Below, piece by piece: positions 9,195 through 17,519 of a stretch of 64,000 bases of DNA (its first letter is position 1; each line of letters starts with the position of its first letter). Position numbers and translations under genes: made by a program. Origin of the DNA: Nocardiopsis dassonvillei subsp. dassonvillei DSM 43111 (GTDB taxonomy: Bacteria > Actinomycetota > Actinomycetes > Streptosporangiales > Streptosporangiaceae); NCBI RefSeq assembly GCF_000092985.1, contig NC_014211.1:62001-126000 (forward strand), read 5' to 3'. The notes beneath the pieces were generated by a model. The model was not told the origin of the DNA. It saw only the letters and a list, made by a program, of their open reading frames with translations, and did no database searches.

Positions 9195-9317
9195 GTGGGC
9201 CTTCCGGTGGGGAGGGATACGCGGGGCGGTGGAGGTCGGCGCGGTGTCCGGCTCCGGACGGAGGGCTCGGATCGGTCCGCCGCGGGCGCCGGATCGGGCG
9301 CCGTGCTGGCGATGGAG

Positions 9318-9343
9318 GTAAATCTACCATGTTGGTAGGAATA
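9318..9343 (-). promoter_or_regulatory. Putative sulfur-regulon motif before the exporter gene
   Basis: Read on the minus strand this begins TATTCCTACCAAC and contains a perfect CTACCA-N3-TGGTAG inverted repeat (9324-9338). It matches the copy at 9471-9496 at 20 of 26 positions, including the first 13. The position fits a promoter or regulator site; the protein that binds is unknown. Confidence 0.6.
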
Positions 9344-9470
9344 GTGGCCAAGTAGATCGCCGGGTGTTTCCGAGGATTTTTCGGCGCCCGCCCGGGGCGG
9401 CTCCCGGATCCCGCGCGGCTCCAGGGGTGGCCGCAGAGGGTGTCCGGTGGCGTGCGCCACGAAACCATAT

Positions 9471-9496
9471 TATTCCTACCAACTTAGTTGACTTTA
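9471..9496 (+). promoter_or_regulatory. Putative sulfur-regulon motif before the dioxygenase operon
   Basis: It begins TATTCCTACCAAC like the opposite-strand copy, but its inverted repeat is degenerate. It lies about 100 bp before the GTG start of the dioxygenase, at promoter distance. Confidence 0.6.
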
Positions 9497-9597
9497 GGGT
9501 TCGGCCGGTCCTACCTTCGTGTCACTCGCCGCGAACGGCCCGCGACCGGACGCGTGAGGTGACCGCCGCGCCTTCCCGCCCCGTGAGGAGCCCTGCC

Positions 9598-10509
9598 GTG
9601 ACCACCACCACGGACCTGTCCCTTCGCCCCGTCGCCGGACGCATCGGCGCCGAGATCTCCGGCGTGCGCCTGGGCCCCGACCTGGACGGGGCCACCGTCG
9701 CCTCGATCCGGGCGGCCCTGCTCGCCCACAAGGTGGTCTTCTTCCGCGACCAGCGGCACCTGACCGACGAGACCCAGGCGGGCTTCGCCGCCCTGCTCGG
9801 CCCGCTCACCACCCCGCACCCCACCACGGGCGCGGCCTTCGGCGGCGACCACCACGTCCTGCCGATCGACTCCGAGCGGGGCAAGGCCAACAGCTGGCAC
9901 ACCGACGTCACCTTCGTCGACCGCCCGCCGCAGGCCAGCGTCCTGCGCGCCGTCCACCTGCCCCCGCGGGGCGGCGACACCGTCTGGGCCAACACGGCCA
10001 CGGCCTACCAGGACCTGCCCCAGCCGCTCAAGGACCTCGCCGACGGCCTGCGCGCGGTCCACACCAACGACTACGACTACGCGGCGGTCGCCCCCGAACG
10101 CGAGCCCACCGGCGACCTCAGGAAGTACCGGGAGGCCTTCGTCTCCACCCTCTTCAAGACCGAGCACCCCGTGGTGCGCGTCCACCCCGAGACGGGCGAA
10201 CGGGTCCTGTTCCTCGGCCACTTCGCCCAGCACTTCACCGGCCTGAGCAGCAAGGACTTCCACCACCTGTTCGACCTGCTCCAGCAGCGCGTCACCCGGG
10301 CCGAGAACACCGTCCGGTGGAGCTGGCGCGAGGGGGACGTGGCCGTGTGGGACAACCGCGCCACCCAGCACTACGCCGTGGCCGACTACGGGGACGAGCC
10401 CCGGCGCCTGCACCGCATCACCGTCGGCGGCGACCTCCCCAGGGGCGTGGACGGCCGCCCCAGCCGCTCCCTGACCGGCGACTCCAGCGGCTACACCCCC
10501 GCGGTCTGA
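9598..10509 (+). CDS. TauD/TfdA-family 2-oxoglutarate-dependent dioxygenase
   Basis: An Fe(II)/2-oxoglutarate dioxygenase of 303 residues that oxidises an organosulfur compound such as taurine, another sulfonate or an alkyl sulfate and so releases sulfite or sulfate in the cytoplasm. The iron ligands are His101 and Asp103 in SWHTDVTF and the distal His258 in ATQHYAV; the following RRLHRITV supplies the Arg that binds 2-oxoglutarate. I chose the GTG at 9598 because GAGGAG lies 7 bp upstream and the protein then begins in family style. It heads a same-strand run with the transporter and the flavin monooxygenase. TauD itself and alkylsulfatase AtsK are close relatives; sequence alone does not decide the substrate. 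Confidence 0.88.
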   Translation: MTTTTDLSLRPVAGRIGAEISGVRLGPDLDGATVASIRAALLAHKVVFFRDQRHLTDETQAGFAALLGPLTTPHPTTGAAFGGDHHVLPIDSERGKANSWHTDVTFVDRPPQASVLRAVHLPPRGGDTVWANTATAYQDLPQPLKDLADGLRAVHTNDYDYAAVAPEREPTGDLRKYREAFVSTLFKTEHPVVRVHPETGERVLFLGHFAQHFTGLSSKDFHHLFDLLQQRVTRAENTVRWSWREGDVAVWDNRATQHYAVADYGDEPRRLHRITVGGDLPRGVDGRPSRSLTGDSSGYTPAV

Positions 10510-10581
10510 CCCGCGGCCCCGAACCTCCTTCTGCCCGCGGCGGGCCGGCGAGCCCGGCCCGCCGCCCTCCGGAGCCAACAC

Positions 10582-11715
10582 ATGCACACCCGACGCGACA
10601 TCCTGCGCTACACCGCGGCCGCCGGGGCCGCCCTCCCCCTGCTCTCCGCATGCGGACCCCCGGGGAGCGGCGCGGCCGGAGCCTCCCCCGTGATCCGCTA
10701 CCAGGGCTGGACCGGAGACGTCCTCCTGCCCGAACTCGCCGAGGACCTGGGCTACCTGGACGGCATCGGGCTGGAGTGGATCGGCGACACCACCAGCGGC
10801 CCCCAGGACATCCAGGCCGCGGCCACCGGCAGCACCGATGTGGGCGGCGCCTTCAACGGGGCGATCGCCAAGCTGGCCGCCGCCGGGGCGCCCGTCACCG
10901 CCGTCCTGGCCTACTACGGGGCGGACGAGGAGACCCACAACGGCTACTACGTCCTGGAGGACAGCGACATCACCGGGGCCCGCGACCTCGTCGGCAAGCG
11001 GGTCTCCATGAACACCCTGGGCGCCCACCACGAGTTCGTGGTCCGCGAGTGGCTGGCCAGGGAGGGGCTGACCAACGAGGAGATCGCCCGGGTGGAGCTG
11101 ACGGTGGTCCCGCCGGTCAACGCCGAGCAGACCCTGCGCAACGGGCAGGTGGAGGTCGCCACGCTCGGCGACCTGCTGCGCGAGGTCGCCCTGGAGCGCG
11201 GCGGCATCCGGCCCCTGTTCACCGACCACGGCCTGTACGGCGCCTTCAGCTACGGCTCCCTCGTGCTGCGCGACGACTTCATCGAGGCACACGAGGACAC
11301 CGTCCAGGCCTTCGTCGGCGGGGTCGCCCGCGCGATCCGGTGGACGCAGACCACCCCGCGCGAGGAGGTGGTGGACCGCTACACCGACATCATCGGGCGG
11401 CGTGGCCGCAACGAGAGCGCCGAGGCCGTCCGGTACTGGCGCAGCACCGGCGTCGCCGGACCCGGCGGCGTCATCGCCCCGGACGAGTTCCGGACCTGGA
11501 TCGACTGGCTGGTCCGCAACGGCGAACTCGACGAGGGGGCGGTCGAGGCCGAGGAGCTGTTCACCAACGACTACAACCCCTACGCCAACGGGACCTACCC
11601 CGAGGACTCCGGCCCCGACGGCCGACCCCTCGCGGAGGGCGGTGCTCCCGGGGACGGCGCCTCCGGGGGAGCGGACGACACACGGCGCGCGGCCGGGGAC
11701 GGGGGGAACCGATGA
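10582..11715 (+). CDS. Sulfonate/taurine-type ABC substrate-binding lipoprotein
   Basis: A 377-residue NitT/TauT-family periplasmic-binding-fold protein that captures an organosulfur compound for the importer encoded next. The N-terminus (MHTRRDILRYTAAAGAALPL) has a twin-arginine-like start and ends in a lipobox LLSAC with Cys24. The body shows GPQDIQAAATGSTDVGGAFN, the usual TauA/SsuA ligand-loop region. The last 40 residues are a Gly/Asp-rich tail. Its stop overlaps the ATPase start by four bases (ATGA). The 72-bp gap after the dioxygenase contains no terminator, so co-transcription is likely. Confidence 0.88.
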   Translation: MHTRRDILRYTAAAGAALPLLSACGPPGSGAAGASPVIRYQGWTGDVLLPELAEDLGYLDGIGLEWIGDTTSGPQDIQAAATGSTDVGGAFNGAIAKLAAAGAPVTAVLAYYGADEETHNGYYVLEDSDITGARDLVGKRVSMNTLGAHHEFVVREWLAREGLTNEEIARVELTVVPPVNAEQTLRNGQVEVATLGDLLREVALERGGIRPLFTDHGLYGAFSYGSLVLRDDFIEAHEDTVQAFVGGVARAIRWTQTTPREEVVDRYTDIIGRRGRNESAEAVRYWRSTGVAGPGGVIAPDEFRTWIDWLVRNGELDEGAVEAEELFTNDYNPYANGTYPEDSGPDGRPLAEGGAPGDGASGGADDTRRAAGDGGNR

Positions 11716-12548
11716 GCACCGCCACAGCACCCGTCAAGCTCCGCCTGAACGGGGTGCGGCAGACCTTCACCGCACGCGGCCGGTCCGCCACGCTGACCGC
11801 GATCGACGACGTCACCCTGGACATCGCCTCGGGCGAGTTCCTCACCCTGGTCGGGCCCAGCGGCTGCGGCAAGTCCACCCTGCTCGACCTGGTCGGCGGG
11901 CTCACCCGGCCCGCCTCCGGCGAGATCCTGCTCAACGGCGCCCCGGTCAGGGGACCGGGCCTGGACCGGGGCCTGGTCTTCCAGCAGTACGCGCTGCTGC
12001 CCTGGCGCACCGCGCAGGGCAACGTCGAGTTCGGGCTGGAGGCCAAGGGCCTGCCCCGACGCACCCGGGCCGACCGCGCGCGCGAGTACCTGTCGCTGGT
12101 CGGCCTGGAGGGGTTCGAGGACCGCTACCCCCACGAGCTGTCCGGCGGTATGAAGCAGCGCGTGGCCATCGCCCGGAGCCTGGCCTTCGACCCCGAGGTC
12201 CTGCTCATGGACGAGCCGTTCGCGGCCCTGGACGCCCAGACGCGCGAGTCCCTCCAGGAGGAGCTGCTGTCCGTGTGGGAGCGCACCGGCAAGACGGTCC
12301 TGTTCATCACGCACGGCATCGACGAGGCGGTCTACCTGGGACAGCGGGTCGCGGTGATGACCTCGCGCCCGGGCCGGATCAAGAGCGTCATCGACATCGA
12401 CCTCGACCGGAGCGCGGGCGGCGACCTGCGCTCGGACCCCGCGTTCGCGCACTACCGGCACCGGGTGTGGCGGGAACTCCACGACGAGGTGGCCCAGGCC
12501 CGGCGGACCGAGCGCGCGCTCACCGGGAGGGGAACCGACCATGGCTGA
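11712..12548 (+). CDS. ABC transporter ATPase, TauB/SsuB type
   Basis: The 278-residue ATPase that powers the organosulfur importer from the cytoplasmic side. The Walker A motif GPSGCGKST is at residues 48-56, the Q-loop in VFQQYALLPW, the signature LSGGMKQR around residue 141, Walker B in LLMDEPFAALD, and the switch His in FITHGIDEAV. The subfamily pattern (YALLPWRT and SRPGRI) matches nitrate/sulfonate/taurine systems. It overlaps the binding-protein gene by 4 bp and the permease gene by 8 bp, which suggests balanced translation of the three components. Confidence 0.93.
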   Translation: MSTATAPVKLRLNGVRQTFTARGRSATLTAIDDVTLDIASGEFLTLVGPSGCGKSTLLDLVGGLTRPASGEILLNGAPVRGPGLDRGLVFQQYALLPWRTAQGNVEFGLEAKGLPRRTRADRAREYLSLVGLEGFEDRYPHELSGGMKQRVAIARSLAFDPEVLLMDEPFAALDAQTRESLQEELLSVWERTGKTVLFITHGIDEAVYLGQRVAVMTSRPGRIKSVIDIDLDRSAGGDLRSDPAFAHYRHRVWRELHDEVAQARRTERALTGRGTDHG

Positions 12549-13404
12549 CACGCTGACCCGCTCGGCGGGCACCGCCTCCTCCGACGCCTCCTCCCCGGCG
12601 GCGCCGGGCACGGGCGGACCTCCCCCCGCGCTCACGGCCGCGCTCCGGCTGGCCTGGCTCTGCTTCAAGCGCTCGGCCGTCATCGCGGCCTTCCTCCTGC
12701 TGTGGGAGGTGGCGCCGAGGGTCGGCCTCCTCGACCGGGTGTTCCTGCCCCCGCTGACCGAGGTCCTGGCCGCGACGCGGGACCTGGCCCTGAGCGGACA
12801 GCTGTGGAACCACGTGTCCGCCAGCCTCGCCCGCGCCCTGAGCGGCTTCCTCGTCGCCGTGGCCGCCGCCGTGCCGCTGGGCGTCCTCATCGCCTGGTAC
12901 CGGCCGGTATCGGACTTCCTCACGCCGATCCTGGAGCTGTTCCGCAACACCGCGGCCCTGGCCCTGCTGCCGGTGTTCGTGCTCGTCCTGGGGATCGGCG
13001 AGGCCTCCAAGGTCTCCCTGGTGGTCTACGCGTGCGCCTTCCCGGTCCTGCTCAACACCATCACCGGGGTCCGGACCGTCGACCCCCTGCTCGTCAAGTC
13101 GGCGGCCTCCCTGGGGTTCGGGCCGCTCGCGCTGTTCCGCAAGGTGGTGCTGCCCGCCTCGGTCCCGTCGATCTTCACCGGCGTGCGCATGGCCGGGGCC
13201 TCCTCGATCCTCGTGCTCATCGCCGCGGAGATGGTCGGCTCCCAGTCGGGCCTGGGCTACCTCGTCAACGCCGCCCAGCTCAACTTCCTCATCCACGACA
13301 TGTACGCGGGAATCCTGGCCATCGCCGTGGTGGGGGTGGCCCTCAACGGCGTCCTCGTCGCGCTCGAACGGCGCTTCTCCCGCTGGCGCACGACCGAGCG
13401 GTGA
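12541..13404 (+). CDS. ABC transporter permease, TauC/SsuC type
   Basis: A 287-residue membrane permease of the same importer. After a Ser/Pro/Ala-rich cytoplasmic N-terminus of about 35 residues come roughly six membrane segments. The ATPase-docking EAA loop appears as LLVKSAASLGFGPLALFRKV around residue 185, and GVRMAGASSILVLIAAEMVG is typical of the SsuC/TauC group. The ATG overlaps the end of the ATPase gene by 8 bp and follows a GGGAGGGGAACC ribosome site. Confidence 0.92.
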   Translation: MADTLTRSAGTASSDASSPAAPGTGGPPPALTAALRLAWLCFKRSAVIAAFLLLWEVAPRVGLLDRVFLPPLTEVLAATRDLALSGQLWNHVSASLARALSGFLVAVAAAVPLGVLIAWYRPVSDFLTPILELFRNTAALALLPVFVLVLGIGEASKVSLVVYACAFPVLLNTITGVRTVDPLLVKSAASLGFGPLALFRKVVLPASVPSIFTGVRMAGASSILVLIAAEMVGSQSGLGYLVNAAQLNFLIHDMYAGILAIAVVGVALNGVLVALERRFSRWRTTER

Positions 13405-13492
13405 CCGCGTGCCCCGGAGGCGGTGACCGGAACCGCCGACCGCTGGCCGCTGGCCGACGACCGATGACCCACGACAGCGAAGGACCACGCAG

Positions 13493-14848
13493 ATGACCGA
13501 CGGACGACGGCTCCACCTCAACGCCTTCCTCATGGGGGTGGGGCACCACGAGGCGGCCTGGCGGCACCCGCGCACGCGGCAGGACGGGGTGCTGGACGTG
13601 GCGCACTTCCAGAACCTGGCGCGTGTCGCCGAACGCGGACGGCTGGACTCGGTGTTCTTCGCCGACGGCCTGGCCGTGGGCCACCGGGTCGAGCGCAACA
13701 CCCTCGCCGTCTTCGAGCCCATCACCCTGCTCAGCGCGATGGCCGCGGTGACCGAGCGGGTGGGGCTGATCGCCACCGCCTCCACCGGCTACTACCCGCC
13801 CTACCTGCTGGCCAGGGCCTTCGCCTCGCTGGACCACATCAGCGGCGGACGCGCCGGATGGAACATCGTCACCTCCGGCCGCGAGGACGAGGCGGCCAAC
13901 TTCGGACTGGACCAGGTGCCCGAGCACGCCGACCGCTACGCGCGTGCGGCGGAGTTCACCGACGTCGTCGTCAAGCTGTGGGACAGCTGGGAGGACGGCG
14001 CCCTGCGACTCGACGCCGAGGAGGGGGTGTTCGCCGACCCCGACCGCGTCCACGCCATCGACCACGAGGGCGAGCGGTTCCGGGTGCGCGGGCCGCTGAA
14101 CTCCCCCCGCCCGCCGCAGGGCCGTCCGGTGCTGGTGCAGGCGGGGTCCTCCGAGGACGGCAGGGAGTTCGCCGCGCGCTACGCCGAGGCGGTGTTCACC
14201 GCGCAGCAGACCCTCCGGGAGGGGGTGGACTTCTACCGCGACCTCAAGGGGCGGTTGGCGCGTTTCGGACGCGCCCCGCAGGAGTTGAAGGTCCTGCCCG
14301 GGATCGTGCCGTTCATCGCGCCGACGGAGGCCGCGGCCAAGGAGCTGGAGGCGGAGTTCACCGGGCTCATCTCCCCGGACTACGCCCTGCGCCAGCTCTC
14401 CCAGATGCTGGGGGTGGACCTGACCGGGCACCCGCTGGACGCCCCCCTGCCCCCGCTGCCCGGCGAGGACGGCATCCGCGGCAACAAGAGCCGGTACACC
14501 CTGGTCGCGGACCTGGCGGCGCGCGAGTCGCTGACCGTGGGGGAGCTGATCGGGCGCCTGGGCGGCGGGCGCGGCCACCGGACCTTCGCGGGCACGCCCG
14601 AGCAGGTGGCGGACGAGATCCAGGGCTGGTTCGAGGCCGGGGCCGCCGACGGGTTCAACGTCATGCCGCCCCACCTCCCCGGCGGCCTGGAGGACTTCGT
14701 CGACCAGGTGGTGCCGATCCTCCGGGAGCGCGGCCTCTTCCGGGAGGAGTACGAGGGGACGACCCTGCGCGACCACTACGGTCTGCCCCGCCCTCCCAGC
14801 CAGTACGCCGAAGCCGTGCCGGTACCGGAGGTCTCCGGCGCGGTCTGA
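13493..14848 (+). CDS. Flavin-dependent monooxygenase, NtaA/SnaA/DszA/SfnG-like
   Basis: A 451-residue luciferase-like (bacterial luciferase TIM-barrel) FMNH2-dependent monooxygenase. Landmarks of the NtaA/SnaA/SoxA/DszA family include LHLNAFLMGVGHHEAAWRHP at the N-terminus, DHISGGRAGWNIVTSG around residue 115, and PVLVQAGSSEDGREFAA around residue 210. Members oxygenate sulfur-, nitrogen- or chelate-type compounds using reduced flavin from a partner reductase; one is encoded 485 bp downstream (15334-15870). With the sulfonate-type importer and dioxygenase beside it, desulfurisation of a small organosulfur compound is the best guess. The substrate could still be something else, such as a nitrilotriacetate-like chelator. 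Confidence 0.87.
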   Translation: MTDGRRLHLNAFLMGVGHHEAAWRHPRTRQDGVLDVAHFQNLARVAERGRLDSVFFADGLAVGHRVERNTLAVFEPITLLSAMAAVTERVGLIATASTGYYPPYLLARAFASLDHISGGRAGWNIVTSGREDEAANFGLDQVPEHADRYARAAEFTDVVVKLWDSWEDGALRLDAEEGVFADPDRVHAIDHEGERFRVRGPLNSPRPPQGRPVLVQAGSSEDGREFAARYAEAVFTAQQTLREGVDFYRDLKGRLARFGRAPQELKVLPGIVPFIAPTEAAAKELEAEFTGLISPDYALRQLSQMLGVDLTGHPLDAPLPPLPGEDGIRGNKSRYTLVADLAARESLTVGELIGRLGGGRGHRTFAGTPEQVADEIQGWFEAGAADGFNVMPPHLPGGLEDFVDQVVPILRERGLFREEYEGTTLRDHYGLPRPPSQYAEAVPVPEVSGAV

Positions 14849-15333
14849 GGCGGCCGCGGACGGGACCGCGGCGTCGGCGCCGTCGGCATCCCCGGCTGCC
14901 GCGGTTATTCCATACTTTTTCGGTTGGCAAAGTGGATTGAAGGGAAGGACCCTCGACACGGGGCGGTGGAATCGCGGAGCCGCCGCCCCGGGGCCGACCT
15001 CCGGCCGCCGCTCCGACGACCGCCGGAGCGGCGACCGCGCGGTCGGCCCGCGGATCCGGGGCAGGGAGGGCCGCTGCGCGCGGAGCGCCGAGGCCCCGCC
15101 CCGGATCCGCCTCCCCGGCCCCGGCCCCGTCCTCCGCCCCGGATGTGTCGTCCCGCCCCGGGAGGCCGTGCGCCTCCCCGGGCCCGTTCGCCTCCCGGAC
15201 CTGTGCGCCCCCACGGGTCCCGACCGCCGTACGGCCACCGCCCGGCCGCCTCCCGGCCACCGGCCGTGAGGCGGCCCCGCCCCGTGGCGCACGCCGCCTG
15301 AACGCCGCGTTCCCAGTACCGAGGGAGAGTCCG
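14849..15333. other. 485-bp intergenic stretch, no gene
   Basis: It is almost entirely very GC-rich with no believable reading frame. One AT-richer island at 14904-14940 (ttattccatactttttcgg) may hold the flavin reductase promoter, and it starts with TATTCC, like the two motifs of the divergent sulfur promoter. The remainder contains no repeat or hairpin I would defend. Confidence 0.55.
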
Positions 15334-15870
15334 ATGAGCACCGCGCAGAGCGCTTCCCCGCCCCACCCCTCCTCCGAGGCCGCCCGGTTCCGCGCGACGC
15401 TGCGGCACCACCCGGCGGGGGTCGTCGTCATCACGGCCGGTGTCGACGGCCGCCCCGTCGGACTGACGGCCACCTCGTTCACCAGCGTGAGCCTCGATCC
15501 GCCGCTGGTGGCCTTCTACGTCGCCGAGACCTCCTCGACGTGGACGACGCTGCACCTGGCCGGGGCGTTCGCCGTACACCTCCTGGCCGAGGACCAGACG
15601 GACCTGGCGGCGAGGTTCGCCCGCAGCGGCGCGGACCGCTTCGCCCCGCCGACGTCGTGGCGTCCGGGGCCCGAGGAGGTCCCCCTGCTCGACGGGGTGT
15701 CCGCCAGCCTGGTGTGCAGGAGGTTCGACACCCGGCTGATCGGCGACCACTGGCTGGTCGTCGGCGAGGTGACGCACACCCTGGTCCTGGACGACCTCCG
15801 TCCGCCGCTGCTGTACCACCGCGGCGCCTTCGGCGGTTTCGTCCCTCTGCACGGCCCGAACCCCGCCTGA
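15334..15870 (+). CDS. Flavin reductase family protein (monooxygenase partner)
   Basis: A 178-residue flavin reductase (FMN-binding split-barrel) that reduces free FMN with NAD(P)H and supplies it to a two-component monooxygenase. Family signatures are visible: HPAGVVVITAG around residue 28, GLTATSFTSVSLDPPLVAFY at residues 44-63, and the C-terminal LLYHRGAFGGF. GAGGGAGAG lies 5 bp before the ATG. Its place behind the luciferase-like monooxygenase suggests that enzyme as the partner, although the 485-bp gap means it may have its own promoter. Confidence 0.88.
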   Translation: MSTAQSASPPHPSSEAARFRATLRHHPAGVVVITAGVDGRPVGLTATSFTSVSLDPPLVAFYVAETSSTWTTLHLAGAFAVHLLAEDQTDLAARFARSGADRFAPPTSWRPGPEEVPLLDGVSASLVCRRFDTRLIGDHWLVVGEVTHTLVLDDLRPPLLYHRGAFGGFVPLHGPNPA

Positions 15871-15959
15871 CCAGGGCGACTCCGACGGCCGCCCAGGACC
15901 CGGCGGTGACGCGTCGTACCCCCGCGGGGGTACGGCGCTCAGTCGTGCGCGGTGGACGC

Positions 15960-15997
15960 TTGACATGACGTCATATTTGACGCCATCATGACGTCAT
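15960..15997 (+). promoter_or_regulatory. Promoter with paired ATGACGTCAT operators
   Basis: A consensus -35 box TTGACA (15960-15965) is overlapped by the perfect palindrome ATGACGTCAT (15965-15974). A second copy (15988-15997) overlaps the start codon of the next gene, and a half-site TTTGACGCCA lies between. The palindrome centres are 23 bp apart. The -10 region would fall at about 15984-15989, placing the transcript start at or near the ATG. Binding at either copy should block initiation. Confidence 0.65.
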
Positions 15998-16541
15998 GGA
16001 TTTGATGCCGTATGTCGATGAACTCCGACGCCAGCTCCAGGTGGCCGCCGAGGCCGGGAACGAGGACGCCCGGGTCATCGCCGAACGTCTCAGTGCAGCT
16101 CTGGAACCCGCTGCGCGGCTGACTCTGCTGGACGCGCTCTCCGCCGCCGCAGACGAGATCACGCGCGAACTCGCGCCCGGGTCGGTCGAGGTCCGGCTGC
16201 GCGGACGGCGGGCTGACTTCATCGTGACGTCACCCGACTTCGAAGACGTCGAAGACGACGGTCTCATGACGCCACAGGCGCACCAGGATGACGTCAGACA
16301 GGCCGACCGGGCCCTCACGGAGCAGCTCCGGGCCGACGCCGAGGACGGGGGCACGTCGCGGATCACCCTGCGCCTGCCCGACCGCCTCAAGCCGCACGTC
16401 GAGGAGGCGGCCCGCGGGGAGGGGCTGTCGGTCAACGCCTGGCTGGTGCGCGCGGTGACCGCGTCCCTCGACAGCGGCAGGCGCCGACCCGACACCCGGG
16501 CACGCCAGATCGGCCGCGGTTACACCGGCTGGGTCCGCTGA
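15996..16541 (+). CDS. HicB-like / ribbon-helix-helix DNA-binding protein
   Basis: A 181-residue protein. Residues 1-100 are helical and acidic and of unknown fold. The C-terminus (SRITLRLPDRLKPHVEEAAR, about residues 119-138, then GLSVNAWLVRAV) is a ribbon-helix-helix DNA-binding domain as in HicB-type antitoxins, and the protein ends in YTGWVR. The ATG lies inside a TGACGTCA palindrome and no ribosome site is present, so the transcript is probably leaderless and self-repressed. No HicA-type toxin gene is adjacent; the neighbour 76 bp downstream is a DUF4097 protein. It is best read as a transcription factor for its own operon, not as half of a proven toxin-antitoxin pair. Confidence 0.7.
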   Translation: MDLMPYVDELRRQLQVAAEAGNEDARVIAERLSAALEPAARLTLLDALSAAADEITRELAPGSVEVRLRGRRADFIVTSPDFEDVEDDGLMTPQAHQDDVRQADRALTEQLRADAEDGGTSRITLRLPDRLKPHVEEAARGEGLSVNAWLVRAVTASLDSGRRRPDTRARQIGRGYTGWVR

Positions 16542-16617
16542 CCGGACCCGGCCGCCCGACTCCACCACGTCTCCCACCGGCGGAGACGACCACCAACGCC
16601 ACGTCAGGGAGACAGCC

Positions 16618-17415
16618 ATGCCAACTTTCGACACCCCCGGACCCGTCACCGCCGACATCACCCTGGTCGCCGGAACCCTCCAGATCAACGCCGGAGGCCG
16701 CACCGAGACCACCGTCGAGGTCCACCCGCGCGACGCCGCCAAGGAGAGCGACGTGCGGGCCGCCGAACAGGTCGAGGTCGAGTACGCCGGAGGCCGCCTC
16801 CAGGTGAGGGACCCCCAGCCCTCGGGCCTGGGCCGCGTGATCGGGCGCAAGGGCATGGTCGACATCACCGTCGAACTGCCCGCGGGCTCGCGCGTCCACG
16901 TCAGCGGCGGCTTCGGCAGCGCCCGCTGCGAGGGGGTCCTGGGCGCGTCCGAGATCACCTTCTCCAACGGCAACATCGCCGTGGACCGCGTCACCGGCAA
17001 CGCCGAGCTCACCACGGGACACGGCTGGGTCCGCGCGGGGGAGATCGACGGCTCCGCCGTGGTCAAGTCCACGGGCGGGGCCCTCACCCTCGGCACGGTG
17101 ACCGGTGACCTGCGGGCCAACTCCGCGCACGGTGACATCACCGCCGACCGCGCCCTGGCCTCCGTCACCGCGCGCACCCACCACGGCAGCATCCGGCTCG
17201 GCCAGGTGGTCCGGGGCGGCATCGACATCGGGACCGCCTTCGGGGAACTGGAGATCGGCGTCCGCGAGGGCACCGCCGCCTGGTTGGACGCGGTGTCCAA
17301 GAAGGGCGTCGTGCGCAGTTCCCTGGAGGCCGCCGACGGCCCCGGCCCCGCCGAGGAGACCGTCGAGATCCGCGCCCGCAGCGTCCACGGCGACGTCATC
17401 GTCCACCGGTCCTGA
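16618..17415 (+). CDS. DUF4097 beta-strand repeat protein
   Basis: A 265-residue protein built of short beta-strand repeats (right-handed beta-helix or adhesin-like), with repeated patterns such as GELEIG, GSIRLGQ, GDVIVHRS and THHGSIRL. There is no signal peptide or membrane segment, so it seems cytoplasmic. The ATG follows AGGGAGACAGCC. It lies 76 bp after the ribbon-helix-helix gene with no terminator between, so the two probably form an operon. The molecular role of DUF4097 proteins is not established and I do not propose one. Confidence 0.75.
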   Translation: MPTFDTPGPVTADITLVAGTLQINAGGRTETTVEVHPRDAAKESDVRAAEQVEVEYAGGRLQVRDPQPSGLGRVIGRKGMVDITVELPAGSRVHVSGGFGSARCEGVLGASEITFSNGNIAVDRVTGNAELTTGHGWVRAGEIDGSAVVKSTGGALTLGTVTGDLRANSAHGDITADRALASVTARTHHGSIRLGQVVRGGIDIGTAFGELEIGVREGTAAWLDAVSKKGVVRSSLEAADGPGPAEETVEIRARSVHGDVIVHRS

Positions 17416-17519
17416 ACAGACGGAAGAAGAGACCGAACATGAACCAGCGCACCCCCCGCTCGGCCGTCGCGGTCACCGGACTGCGCCGGACACACACCAC
17501 CGCCAGACGAGGAACGGCC

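Larger units (their letters stand above)
9195..9597. other. Divergent regulatory region, 403 bp, no gene
   Basis: This stretch separates the exporter from the dioxygenase operon. It holds two less GC-rich islands (about 9310-9350 and 9465-9500), each with one copy of a conserved motif in the orientation of the gene it precedes. The GC-rich middle contains no convincing reading frame. Confidence 0.7.

Noticed and set aside
9195..9597. A SAM or other sulfur riboswitch before the organosulfur genes
   Set aside because: I could not draw the multi-helix core of any known riboswitch; the conserved block is short and looks like a protein site.
9511..11730. Minus-strand frame of 739 codons across the dioxygenase and binding-protein genes
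   Set aside because: Low-complexity Val/Gly/Asp/His product typical of an antisense frame in GC-rich DNA; the plus-strand genes have clear family motifs.
15996..17415. A classic HicAB toxin-antitoxin pair
   Set aside because: The DNA-binding half is HicB-like, but no small HicA-type toxin gene is adjacent; DUF4097 is not a known toxin.
17439..17519. Upstream ATG of the P450 with its own ribosome site
   Set aside because: The added 27 residues (Arg/Thr-rich) are not P450-like and the inner ATG has GAGGA upstream; the upstream start is kept only as an alternative.
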